From positions 17,079,001 to 17,143,000 of the forward strand of contig JBAIAC010000068.1 of the NCBI GenBank assembly GCA_037349315.1: 64,000 nt of DNA, given 5' to 3'. The position numbers were made by a program, and so were the translations under genes. The first letter of the stretch is position 1, and every line of letters begins with the position of its first letter. The DNA is from Chelydra serpentina. Lineage: Eukaryota; Chordata; Testudines; Chelydridae. Shown here piece after piece: positions 1 to 9,997 of the stretch. The notes beneath the pieces are model-generated. The model did no database searches. It saw only the letters and a program-made list of their open reading frames with translations, and was not told the origin of the DNA.

Positions 1-39
1 TGGGTCCCGACACCGTTAGCAAGGAACTGAGGAGTGGGA

Positions 40-341
40 GGAGATGAGAAAGAACTCCCTCATAACTTTTAGCCCAGTGGTTAGTGTATCCAGCTGAGAT
101 AATAGAGACCTCAGTTCAAGTCCCCACCTCCACCCAACGGGGAGAAGGGATTTGAGCAGGGAACTACCACTTTTCAGGTGAGTGCTCTAACCGCTGGGCT
201 CTGGGATATTCCGATGCAGAGCTCCCACAGTCTCTCCTGTTGAAGCTGTTGCACTCTGGAAAAATAAGAGTCATTGGAGCAGGGAGGCTGGATACTGGGT
301 CTCCCACATCCCAGGTGAGTATCCTAGCCTATGGGCTAAAA
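40..341. repeat. Possible tRNA-derived SINE-like repeat, left part
   Basis: The stretch has a tRNA-like A-box-like string (CAGTGGTTAGTG near 75) and a B-box-like string (AGTTCAAGTCC near 114), followed by a short inverted copy of the same words (CTCTAACCGCTGGGCT near 185). It is interrupted at 342 by a hAT element and resumes after 675. No gene is seen. The family assignment is a guess from the promoter-like boxes only. Confidence 0.3.
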
Positions 342-675
342 CAGGGGTCTCAAACTCAAATTACCACGAGGGCCGCATGAGGACTAGTGCATTGGCCTAA
401 GGGCCACATCACTGACCCCGCCCCGTCGCTGCCCCGGCCCCACCCCCACTCCACCCCTTCCATTAGGCCCCGCCCCTTCTCCGCCTCCTCCCCTGTGCGC
501 ACGGCTTCCCGCTTCTCCCCCCTCCCTCCCAGAAACCGCAAAACTCTTCCCATGCGGCTCACGGAGCTCTTCCCTGCGGCCCACCGGGCTCCCCACGCCC
601 CCCCCCCATTTTTTATTATTTTTTTTTAAAACCCCAGTCAGTTCCCGCCGCCAGAACAGCTGTTTGAGACCCCTG
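342..675. mobile_element. Non-autonomous hAT element with perfect 8-bp TSD
   Basis: The ends are inverted repeats: CAGGGGTCTCAAAC at 342-355 and its complement GTTTGAGACCCCTG at 662-675. The 8 bp on each side are identical (GGCTAAAA at 334-341 and 676-683), which is the target-site duplication length of the hAT superfamily. The interior is C-rich and has no transposase; short ORFs here are compositional. Excision would restore a continuous older repeat, so this is a clean secondary insertion. Confidence 0.88.
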
Positions 676-1485
676 GGCTAAAAGTTCTGAGGGAGGTCCC
701 CTTCTTCATCTCCTCCCCCTTGGGATTCGATCTGGTAGGCCCCATCCAAACACTCCTGCTGGACGGAGCCCTGCATGCAAGTTAGGTGGCCAAACACCTA
801 TCTTCCTCCAGTCTTTGAATCGCTCTGGGGCTTAGGTGGGAGCAAGGCACCAGGATGCCTAGAAGGAGGCAGAAGTGTGCTTGCGCAGAAGCAGAAATAT
901 AGGTGCCTCCCAGGAAACGTTTACTACAAAAATGTAGGTGCCGAGTGAGCTTAGGCACCTACAGGGTTTCAGTGGGAGGTTTGTGCATCACAGTGGTCCC
1001 ACAGGGCCTTAGACACCTAAAACAGAGGCTTGGGGAACATTCAGGCCCAAATCACTTAATCTGCCATTCTTTATTTATTTTGTTAATGTGGGTTTTGTTT
1101 GTCTGGTTTGGTTTTGTTACCCTGCGTTGCCTTTATCTATTTATGCCAATCAAAATTATTGTATCATAGAAAGTGTTATGATGTGCCATTATCAGAGGAA
1201 AGCAGGCACATCAGAGAGGAAATGCAGTAACTGCTAAGATTCATTCACACATCTTTCTGCCCCAAGTTTGACCCTGGGTATAAATATAGATCATATGATG
1301 GGACATAAAAGGAACTGCTGTCCTGCTGACCCAGTTTTCATAGATAGCTGTATACATAATTATTTGCCCACCTGCTACTGATAAACCAATCCGACATTCA
1401 GGTTAAAAAATTATCCAAATGGTTTGCTTGTGACACAGTAGAGTACCAAGTATGTTGCTAGGGCTTACCCAGAGACCATGAGGGG
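676..1485. other. Intergenic; no gene recognised
   Basis: The start continues the older repeat broken by the hAT insertion. Around 825-1020 the word AGGTGCC/GGCACCT recurs, suggesting an old dispersed repeat. The rest is AT-rich with no coding signal. Confidence 0.5.
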
Positions 1486-1714
1486 TAGGGTTGCCCACAC
1501 AGTCCCTTATTACAAGGGATGTCCGTTATTTCTTCATCTCTGTACAACAAGATCAGGAGTTGCTGAGTGAGTAGCAAGAAATACCCCTGATGAATGTAGG
1601 TGAGTACTGCTTATTATTAATTATTATAAATGATAATAGTATCGGGTGGATGGGTGGGGCAGGGGTACTAAAAAAACAGTCCCTTATTTTTAAAATAAAA
1701 TGTTGGCAGCCCTA
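1486..1714. mobile_element. Small MITE with imperfect inverted ends and TA flanks
   Basis: TAGGGTTGCCCACA at 1486 and TGTTGGCAGCCCTA ending at 1714 are imperfect inverted repeats with TA at both outer edges. Just inside, ACAGTCCCTTAT occurs near 1499 and again near 1676. There is no transposase. The TA flanks fit a Tc1/mariner-type non-autonomous element; similar-looking elements lie at 43938-44048 and 45172-45299. Confidence 0.55.
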
Positions 1715-2154
1715 ATTAAGGAGCACCAAGGAGATTAAGAGAAAAAGAATGCAGGCTGCGGGTCTGACTCTGAATTCACAGCCAGTTTACACCAGTGCAG
1801 CACCACTGATTTCGCTGGAGTTGTTCTAGATTTACACCAGTGTCAGCGAGATAAGTATCAGGCGCTGAGCTTTTTTATGGGACAAGAAGCACATGGATAC
1901 ATTGTATGGAAAGAGTCAGCTGAAAATCTGGCTACGGGCAGGCGTAGAGCAATGGATTCCCAGTCCAAGCAAGGCCTGAGGCACTTGTGGGTTGGTTCTG
2001 TGTTTTCCTCCATCTGTCAGCAGCAGGAATGAAACAGGAGGCAATTCTCTATACACCCCTGCCCTCTGGCAATTTGATTGAATGGTGAAATAGCCAGTGG
2101 AGGCTAAAGCATGTTCACCTTCTGAGGATTCAACCGGAGAACTGTCCCTTCAGG

Positions 2155-2600
2155 CTAGTCTACACAGACTTGCGCCAGTTTAATTAAACCAATTTAGTTA
2201 GACCAGTGCAAATCCCTTTATGGAGTCTTCAGGTTTGTCTACACCAGAAATTGACCAGAATAGCTATTCTGAAAAAGCTGCACATGTGGACACTATATTC
2301 CAGAATAAAAATAACTTTATTCTGGAATAATTACTCCACTTTGGAAGCACACTAATTTTTCTGGAATAAAATGGATTTTTATTCCAGAATAGAATGTCCA
2401 CACAAGCAGCTATCCCAGAATAATTTATTCTAGAATAGCTATTCCAGTCAATTTCCTTGTGTTTCCAATTTCCTTCCAAGCCCTAAGAATGATTTATTTC
2501 AGTTTCAGTTAAACCAGTTCCCAATCAACTTAAACTAACTGGCATAAGAGTGTACACCCAGGGATTTGCAATGGTTTAACTATATCACTTTAAATTCACA
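2155..2600. mobile_element. MITE with a long internal hairpin
   Basis: The outer part has CTAGTCTACAC near 2155 and GTGTACACCCAG near 2550 in inverse orientation. Inside, about 40-60-bp arms at 2247-2290 and 2396-2456 are inverted copies (AAATTGACCAGAATAGCTAT against ATAGCTATTCCAGTCAATTT), so the RNA or single strand could fold into a hairpin of about 200 bp. The short ORF over it is a shadow of the palindrome. Confidence 0.55.
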
Positions 2601-2635
2601 CCTTAGATATATTGATGCAACTTTCTCATATAGAC

Positions 2636-2785
2636 AAGGCCTCTGATGAAGTGGGTTTTAGCCACTTTAACCCACGAAAGCTTATGCCCAAATAAATTTG
2701 CTCGTCTCTAAGGTGCCACAAGGACTCCTCGTTGTTTTTACTGATACAGACTAACACGGCTCCCGTTCTGAAACCAATGATATCA
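2636..2785 (+). repeat. Turtle SINE-like repeat, copy 1
   Basis: It shares the ordered words GATGAAGTGGGT, CCCACGAAAGCTTATGC, CTCTAAGGTGCCACAAG and CAGACTAACACGGCT with copies at 16247, 16895 (reverse) and 51343 in this window. I recall this unit as very common in turtle genomes. I do not assign a formal family name. Confidence 0.75.
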
Positions 2786-2789
2786 ATGG

Positions 2790-3351
2790 AGTTCCTGCAG
2801 GTTTGCATTAAGATAAAAGAGATCAGAATCTGCCTCTTAGTGTGTATGCTGCAATTACTGTTCTAACATAAATATGACTGTCCCATAAACCAAATTATTA
2901 TATCTCAGGTCTCTGCTATTGTGATTATGCAATATTAAAAATTCAACACAGACCGAATTGGCTTTAAATAGTTTACTTGTAGACAGGCCATCTAGTGAAT
3001 AGGACAATCATGTTGGTTGAACCATTTTCAAAAATTGTTCTGATTAGTACGTTGTACAGAAAGCAAGGGCCCATGGATGTATCAAATGTTATCCTATTGG
3101 GCGACTGTGTCCTTGCCTTTGTGAACAGCACTGCATCACAGTAACATGATTTGGTTATATCTCCACAAGAAAGCCAAACTGTGTGATAATACTCTGAGGC
3201 ATAGCCCACTTGTAACTGGGTGCCCCAACGAATCTATAAAGGTCTCTATTCCACCATCACAGCCAAATTAGAGGACGATAAAGTTCCAATGTTTAATGTA
3301 AAGTCAGTTCCTTACTGAGCTAAGCTAACTTGCTGTAAGGCATCTGTACCT
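2790..3351. other. Intergenic; nothing recognised
   Basis: AT-rich sequence with only short, unsupported ORFs. Confidence 0.5.
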
Positions 3352-4560
3352 AGAGCTTGGAGGGAACCAGATTTTTCAATTTTGCAGGAAATTCTAAGAT
3401 TTCAAAATGTTTTCTGTTCCAAAATGGAATGAAAACAAACAATTTAGAAATTTCCCGCAAAATGAATCCCAGAAGTTTTTTTGTTTTGTTTCAGATTGAT
3501 TGAAATATTTAGTTTTGACAACATGGAAACATTTCATTCTGATTCTGATCTTTTAAAACTTTTAAATAGTTCTAATATTAAAAACAATGAATTTTGTTTC
3601 AAAAAGTTGTCTTGAAACAAAAGTATGAAATGGGACTGTGATTGGGGTCTACCAGCCAGGCCTTTGTGGTCCCCTCGTGGAGTCCCTGTGGTCCTACTAC
3701 ATCCCGTCCCAGGAAAGAAGCAGCAAAGGTGGGTCCTCCAAGCCCGCCTAGAAAGGGTGCACAGAAGCAGCCAATTAGAGCCCAGAAGACTCACATAAAA
3801 GAAGTGCAGGACCAGCAGGTCAGTTCTTGGTTGGGGCCAGAAGGGTGCTCTGGCCAAAGGATCCAGATGGGCTGTATTTCCTAAACCTGGGAGTGAGAGA
3901 ACCTGAGAGCTCTAGCTCTAAGGTAATAGGTGGAGGTAAAGATACTAGATTAGAAGAGGCCCAGGGAATGCAGCAGCAGTTGCTAACAGAAGGAAGCAGT
4001 ATGTGGATGCTGTTTATAGGATCCTTGGTCTGTGGAGTAGTGGGTGTGTCGGAGTTCCCCCACGGCAGAGTGGCCTAAGCCCTTTTAGAGGCCTAAGTGA
4101 AGGACTGGATTTAAAGGGCCCAGAGATGAGGCTGGAGACCATGGTGAGGGCAAACAGTTTAGTTGAACTCTTTGCTATCCTGGAAGGGAGCTATGTTTGA
4201 TTGTGTTACTTGGTCAAAGGGCTGAGCCACTGTACATCTGCCTAGTGAGGGCAGCAACCTACAGGGCCACCAGGAGTGGGGAAAAGATTGCAGTCCCACC
4301 CCCAGCTGCCAGGAGGCACTCAAGAGGTGAGTGCTGCCCTGTCACAGGGATGTTCTGAAAATGTCAACATGTCACAATGAGACATTCTGAAAATGTTGCA
4401 ATGGGATGTTCCGACATTGTCAACATGCTTCCGTTTATTTTCTTCTCAATGACATTTCATCAAAATTGACATTTTAAACACTTTTGATTTTTGACAAAAA
4501 TGATCGGGGAGGAGGGTTGTTGGAAAAACATTTTTAGGTGAAAAATTCTGACCAGCGCTA
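3352..4560. repeat. Old AT-rich dispersed repeat split by an LTR
   Basis: Both flanks of the LTR at 3637-4346 are rich in words such as TTCAAAATG, TGAAAATGT and GACATT, and look like two parts of one decayed element. The halves are 3352-3636 and 4347-4560. No coding capacity. Confidence 0.4.
3637..4346 (+). mobile_element. Solo LTR of an endogenous retrovirus, 710 bp
   Basis: It begins TGTGATT and ends TGTCACA, the TG...CA form of retroviral LTRs, and is flanked by GGGAC (3632-3636) and GGGAT (4347-4351), a 5-bp target duplication with one mismatch. A CCAAT box (GCCAATTAGAG near 3770) precedes a TATA-like CATAAAAGAAG near 3794, which fixes the orientation. No internal gag/pol/env sequence is present, so it is a solo LTR left by recombination. 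Confidence 0.72.
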
Positions 4561-4639
4561 CTTGTGCCCCACGGGGGGGTTGTCTACAATGCAACATTAT
4601 CGACAAAACTTTTTTATTTCACAGGTACTTGTGTGGGAC

Positions 4640-4802
4640 CCCCCCCCCTTATAAATTAAAAACACTTTTTTATATATTTAACACCATTATAAATGCTGGA
4701 GGCAAAGCGGGGTTTGGGGTGGAGGTTGACAGCTCGCGACCCCCCCATGTAATAACCTCATGACCCTCTGAGGGGTCCCGACCCCCAGTTTGAGAACTCC
4801 TG
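4640..4802. mobile_element. Truncated hAT-like end
   Basis: The right end CCAGTTTGAGAACTCCTG (about 4785-4802) resembles the hAT terminal repeats at 342, 6283 and 7689. The interior is a T/A-rich part plus GACCCCCCCATG. No matching left end is found, so it is truncated or decayed. Confidence 0.45.
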
Positions 4803-4977
4803 TATTATGGCAATGCCTAGAGGCCCTAACCAAGATCACCACCCTATTGTCATATGCACTGTACAAACACACAACAAGAGACAGTCCGGACAAAAGACAG
4901 CAAGAGAAAAGGAGGCACAGGGAGGTGGACTCGTGACTTGTGCAAGGTCACTCAAGCTCAGAGCCAGGATTAGCACT
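4803..4977 (-). repeat. MIR-like SINE, antisense
   Basis: The order GCCTAGAGGCCCTAACCAAG, ACTGTACAAACACA, AGACAGTCC, GAGGCACAGGGAGGT and CAAGGTCACTCAAGC matches the antisense pattern of MIR/CORE-type SINEs. Other copies in the window are at 8150, 9003, 37855, 48835, 52200 and 58945. Confidence 0.6.
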
Positions 4978-6060
4978 CATAAGAATGGTCTGACCCGATA
5001 TGGCCAATGTTCCATCTAACCCAGTATCCTGTCTTCCAACAGTGGCCAACACCAGATTCTTCAGAGAGAATGAACAGAACAGGCAATCGAGTGATTCATC
5101 CCATCGTCCACTCCCAGCTTCTGGCAATCAGAGGCTAGGGACACCCAGAGTATGGGGTTGTGACCCTGACCATCTTGGCTAATAGCCATTTATGGACCTA
5201 TCCGCCAGGAACTTATCTAATTTATTTTTGAATCCCGTTATACTTTTGGCCTTGAACATCACCTAGCAAGGAGTTCCACAGGTTGACCGTGCACTGTGTG
5301 AATAAGTACTTCCTTTTGTTTGTTTTAAAACCTTCTGCCTATTAATTTCATTGGGTGACCCCTGGTTCTTGTGTTATGTGAAGGAGTAAATAACACTTTC
5401 TTATTCACTTTCTTCACACCAGTCATGATTTTATAGACCCTCTTATGCTACGTCTACACTAGAGAGTTTACAGTGGCACTGCTGTACCAATGCAACTGTG
5501 CTGCTGTAAGATCTATCATGTAGCCGCTCCATGTCAATGGGAGAGAGCTCTCCCCTCAACATAATTAATCCACCCCAATGAGCAGTGGCAGCAATGTCAG
5601 CGGGAGACGCTCTCCTGCCGACATAGCTCTGTGCACACTAGTATTTATACCAGCATAATTTATATCGTTCGGGAGGGTGGAATATTCACACCCCTGAGTG
5701 ACATAAATTTTGCCGACGTAAGTGGTGGTGTAGGCATAGCCTTAGTCATCTCTTTTCCAAGCTGAAATGTCCCAGTCTTATTAATCTCTCCTCATATCGA
5801 AGTTGTTCAATACCCTTAATCATTTTCGTTGTCCTTCTCTGTACCTCTTCCAATTCTTATATGTCTTTTTTGAGATGGGGCAACCAGACCTGCATGCAGT
5901 AACCATGGTGTGGGAGTACCATGGATTTATATAGTGGCAATTATGATATTTTCTGTCTAATTATTTATCCCTTTCCTACTGGTTTCTAACATTCTGTTCG
6001 CTTTTTTGACTGCTGCTGCACACCGAGTGGATGTTAGCCATTCACTCAGGCTTCCTGAAT
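4978..6060 (-). mobile_element. Antisense CR1/L3-like LINE 3' region, split by a MITE
   Basis: Read on the + strand this is the reverse complement of a LINE 3' end: GGTCTGACCCGATATGGCCA, CAGTGGCCAACACCAG, GGAGTTCCACAGGTTGA, CCTTCTCTGTACCTCTTCCA and others that I know from CR1-type tails in birds and reptiles. It is interrupted at 5446-5741 by a MITE. The joined element is 5'-truncated with no open frame. Confidence 0.75.
5446..5741. mobile_element. MITE inserted in CR1, TTA target duplication
   Basis: The ends TGCTACGTCTACAC (5446) and GTGTAGGCATAGCC (to 5741) are inverted repeats with 11 of 14 matches. The flanks are TTA at 5443-5445 and TTA at 5742-5744. Removing the element plus one TTA restores a continuous CR1 reading (CCCTCTTAGTCATC). 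A 3-bp TTA/TAA target is typical of PIF/Harbinger elements. Confidence 0.75.
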
Positions 6061-6282
6061 CACAGACCCATGCGCTGTCCACTGCCAGCCTTGGCGAGAG
6101 GAGGTCTAAAGCACAGTGTAGACATGTGGGGAAGAGATGGTGTGGTTCTGTCTATGCTTAAAGCCCAAAGGGTGTTTTAACCAAGTCATGAGATCACTAT
6201 GTTGTAAGCACGTCCCCTGATACAGTTGTTTTCGCAGCACAGGCCTGAAATGTCCCACTATGTAGACTGTAGGAGTGTAGAC

Positions 6283-6645
6283 CAGGCGTTCTCAACCTTT
6301 TTCTTTCTGAGGCCCCCCCAACATGCTATAAAAATTCCACGGCCCACCTGTGCCACGATAACTGGTTTTCTGCATATAAAAGCCAGGGCTGGTGTTAGGG
6401 GGTGGCAAGCGGGGCAATTTGCCTGGGGCCCCATGCCACAGGGGTCCCCACGAACTACGTTGTGCAGGCTTCAGCTTCAGCCGCAGGTGGCGGGGCTCAG
6501 GGACCTGGGCTTCGGCCCCATGCGGTGGGGCTTTGGTTTTTTGCCTTGGGCCCTAGCGAGTCTAATATTGGCCCTGCTTGAAGGCCCCCCTGAAACCTGC
6601 TTGAGGCCCCCTTGTGGGCCCCGGACCCCTGGTTGAGAACTACTG
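6283..6645. mobile_element. Non-autonomous hAT element A
   Basis: CAGGCGTTCTCAACC at 6283-6297 and GGTTGAGAACTACTG at 6631-6645 are imperfect terminal inverted repeats. The 8-bp flanks are GTGTAGAC and GTGCAGAC (7 of 8). The interior (GGCCCACCTGTGCCA, AGCCAGGGCTGG) is the reverse complement of element B at 7689-8047. There is no transposase; the 136-aa and 95-aa ORFs here are shadows. Confidence 0.82.
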
Positions 6646-6654
6646 GTGCAGACA

Positions 6655-7085
6655 ATGCCATGCTGGATCAGACCATTCATCCATAATCCAGTATCCGATC
6701 TTTGGCAGACACCTATCTTGGATGTTTCAGGAAAAGGTGAAACTCCCTCTCCTTTAAAATGCACCTCTTTAATTATGAAATCCTATGCCTTGCCGGGGTA
6801 ACTGTCTTGCCCTGCCTTAGGCCATAAAGTAAGAAGATTTCAGATCTGTTATACATTTTATTCTCGCTAATGTATCTTCAGGTATTATTATTCATTCATA
6901 ATATCTCATTACTTTCTGAATCTTACTAAGCCATTTGTTTTGTATAATAAACTGCAGCAGGGAGTTCCACGAGTTAATTATAAATAGGTTTTTAAAAGGC
7001 ATTTCCTGCAATGTATTTTAAATCCATTCCCCTTAATTTTATTTGATGTAGCATATGTCTAGTAGAACAAAGGAGAGATGCAACT
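6655..7085 (-). mobile_element. Antisense LINE remnant (CR1/L3-like)
   Basis: GCTGGATCAGACCATTCATC, CCAGTATCCGATCTTTGGCA and GGGAGTTCCACGAGTTAAT follow the same order as the LINE tail at 4978-6060 but are more decayed. No open frame remains. Confidence 0.55.
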
Positions 7086-7688
7086 TTATTGCTGCTATCT
7101 GCCGAATGAACATGTTCATCTCTCACAATGGAGCAAGGGAAAAGTCCCTTATCTGATATGGAGAGACAAGCACGCCCTCCTTCTTATCAATAAACTGAGT
7201 TATCAGTCAAGTGAAGTAGTTGTATTGTGGCCTTTCTGACTGCATTTTTTTTTTAATCCATGCTGGTAGCAAATGTTCGCGGATGTATCTTCATCTCCCA
7301 TGCTATTTTTAATATGCAGCAGTCACTACTGATTAAAAACTGTTCACCTCCTCAGGATATTTAGTTGAAGTGTTATTAAAAAGTTTTGAGTTTGTTCAGA
7401 TTGCTTGTAAACTAAACTACACTGTAGCAGCAAAAATTATGCTAAAAACAGTTTTGTAAATAGATTAGAGGAGCATATAGGCTATTACATCTGAACCGAT
7501 GACATGCATTGATTTGCAGCCTCATGTAGCAATCTCTAAAAATGTAGGCGTGTATTTTCAAGGTTGCTTATTAACTTTGGGTGCCCTACTTGAAACAACT
7601 AAAGACATATTTTTCAGATCTGTACACCTTGGGAAGTATAGGTTTGAACTGGGCAACATCATAGAGAAAACAAACAAAAAGAATAAAG
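7086..7688. other. Intergenic; nothing recognised
   Basis: AT-rich sequence with few repeats and no coding signal. Confidence 0.5.
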
Positions 7689-8047
7689 CAGTGGTTCTCA
7701 ACCAGGGGTCCGGGGCCCCCTCGGGGGGGTCTTCCAAGCATGGCCGGCATTAGACTCACTAGGGCCCAGGGCAGAAAGCTGAAGCCCCGTTGCGCAGGAC
7801 TGCAGCCCGGGGCCCTGAACCCCACCAACAGGAGCTGAAGCCATAGCCTGAGCAACTTAGCTTTGCAGTGCCCCTTGTGACGTGGGGCTCCAGGCAATTG
7901 CCCAGTTTCCTACCCCTTAACGCCGGCCCTGGCTTTTATATGCAGAAAAACAGTTCTGGTACAGGTGGGCCATGGAGTTTTTATAGCATGTTTGGCGGGG
8001 GAGGGTTGAAGAGGGGCTCAGGAAAAAAAAAGGGTTGAGAACCCCTG
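7689..8047. mobile_element. Non-autonomous hAT element B, inverse of A
   Basis: CAGTGGTTCTCAACC at 7689-7703 and GGTTGAGAACCCCTG ending at 8047 are terminal inverted repeats. The 8-bp flanks GAATAAAG and GAGTATAG agree at 6 of 8. The body (CCCTGGCTTTTATATGCAG, GGTGGGCCATGGAGTTTTTA) is the reverse complement of element A. Confidence 0.78.
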
Positions 8048-8149
8048 GAGTATAGCGCAGTGGAAGGAGCAATTTAAATTAACCATATGTACGTATACAC
8101 AAATGGATTCTGAATTAACTGTAATTGTTTAGGAATCATTATGGCAGCA

Positions 8150-8330
8150 CTAGATTTATTTATTTACAAGCAGTAGCACTCATGGACCAGCACCCCATTG
8201 TGCCAGGCACTGTACCAACACAGAATAAAAAGACAGTCCCTGCCCCAATGAGCCTACAATCTCACATCAGCACAATGCACAGTAGCCAAATGCATGAACA
8301 AGCGGTTAGGTGAGAAGAGAATGAGAGAGA
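8150..8330. repeat. MIR-like SINE copy
   Basis: Contains CCAGCACCCCATTGTGCCAG, GCACTGTACCAACACAGAAT, AAAAGACAGTCCCTGCCCCA and GCCTACAATC, the same ordered words as at 37890, 48880 and 52250. Confidence 0.65.
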
Positions 8331-9002
8331 AAATACCAGTATTATAATTTCACTGTAAGCAGTAGATTGATGGCACATTCCCAGTTTGATGTGATGTGAA
8401 CACCTCCTCTTAAACATCTTGTCAACAATACTGTATGTTATGGTATTTGAACAAGGCTGTTGGCAATCACATGAACTGAACCAGGACTGAATGTGGGTTA
8501 GCTGTAAGTGCTGGAAGCAGAAACCATGTTCAGTATCATTTTGACTAAGTATGTTTGGAGGGTTTAATCACCATTATGCGGAACATGTCATCTTTGGCTG
8601 CTCTTACAGCTAAACTATGTTCAGCTAACACCATGTTCGAACATGATTCAGTTTTGTAATCTTAACTAGGCCAAAGAAGATATGATAGGAGAAACAGAGT
8701 CCAGAGACAGACAAGAAAAGTCACTAGAAACAGATTCCTTGGTTACTACCTAGGATACCACTTCTCCAAGCTTACCTTCCTTCCTATTTCTCACTAATTC
8801 TCCATTCATAGGGGTACCTTCTTTTCCCAGCATGCTTTTCTGGGACTGGCCTTTCAAATTTGGTAGAGGGAAGCAGCTGCGGCCTTAAGCATCCATTTTG
8901 CAACTAAATGCTGTATAGTGCATCTTGCTCTTGTCTAGCTAGTGAGTATTGTTCATTCCTGTTATGCTTTTAACAGGTTCTATCTGTTATGCCTGTGGAG
9001 AT
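8331..9002. other. Intergenic; nothing recognised
   Basis: No gene and no clear repeat boundaries. Confidence 0.45.
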
Positions 9003-9165
9003 GTCACATTCTCACCTAGGGAGATGAAAACGAAGGCACACAGACAGAGGCACTAATTTGCCTAGGGACAAGAACACAAGTAATAATAATGGTAGAACTG
9101 AGTTTAGAACCCAAGAGTCCTGTTTCTAGACCCCCGATTCTACCAGCTGATACGCTCCTGCCTTC
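9003..9165 (-). repeat. Decayed MIR-like SINE, antisense
   Basis: GAGATGAAAACGAAGGCACA, AGAGGCACTAATTTGCCTAG and GAACTGAGTTTAGAACCCAA follow the antisense MIR pattern (GAAACTGAGGC, CTTGCC, GAACCC). Weakly conserved. Confidence 0.45.
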
Positions 9166-9220
9166 AGATAACATATGATATATTCAGGCACTTCTTAAGC
9201 AGCAGACTCCTATTTAGCAC

Positions 9221-9957
9221 TGTGACGGGGCAGACTGGCCCCGCACTGGCCGTGAGAGGATTAACCCTTCTCTGCTAGCAGAGGAAGACACGCCCCTGAG
9301 GCCCTGCTGGGCATGCTCCAGAAGTAGGCCAGGTATAAAAGCCTGCAGAGCTGCTCAGTCAGGGCTGGCTGTGGAGGAGGAAGGATGCCCAGCAGAGGCG
9401 CCAGCCCAGGAGCTAGGGCAGCCCTTATCAGGGAGAGCTAAAGAGCCCAGGACCGGGACTGGAGGCCAGCTGCTACTGGAACCCCAGGAAGTTCAGGGAA
9501 CTGAGGAGCCTGGAGACTCAGAAAGCACATGGACTACTGCATCAAAAGAGCCGGTAGGAAGTGACCCAGGGGGACTGCGGGAGTGGTACCTACCACCCCA
9601 GTGAGGGCAGCGTGTTTCGGTGGGATTCCCCGCTGACCCTGGTGGGCTGTGTTACCCGCTGTTAAGACCCTGGGTTGGGCCCCAGGTCCCCTACCGAGGG
9701 CTGCAGCCCTTGAGGGATGGGCCCCAAGCTCAGAACTCAAGACTGCCTTACCTGACTGAGAAGGCACACTGAAGTAACTCAGGCCCCTAGGCCGTGCTAT
9801 CCCTTCAGGGGAAGAGACTAAGGGGGACTCTGGCCATTGAGTCCTGCTGGATGGGCCACCAGGAGTGGCATAGGAAATGGACCGGGAACTAGACAGGTGG
9901 GGTACCTCCTAGCCCCCCTGTGACTCAGAGGGGCAATGGTGTGCGAACCCTGCCACA
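9221..9957 (+). mobile_element. Solo LTR with perfect 5-bp TSD, 737 bp
   Basis: It starts TGTGACG and ends TGCCACA (TG...CA). The flanks are identical: AGCAC at 9216-9220 and at 9958-9962. A TATA box (GGTATAAAAGCC at about 9332-9343) sets the + orientation. There is no retroviral coding sequence; the 77-aa ORFs within are incidental. It lies only 40 bp from a second, oppositely oriented LTR. Confidence 0.85.
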
Positions 9958-9997
9958 AGCACTATCAGAACAACGACATCCAATGCTCTTGGCTATA

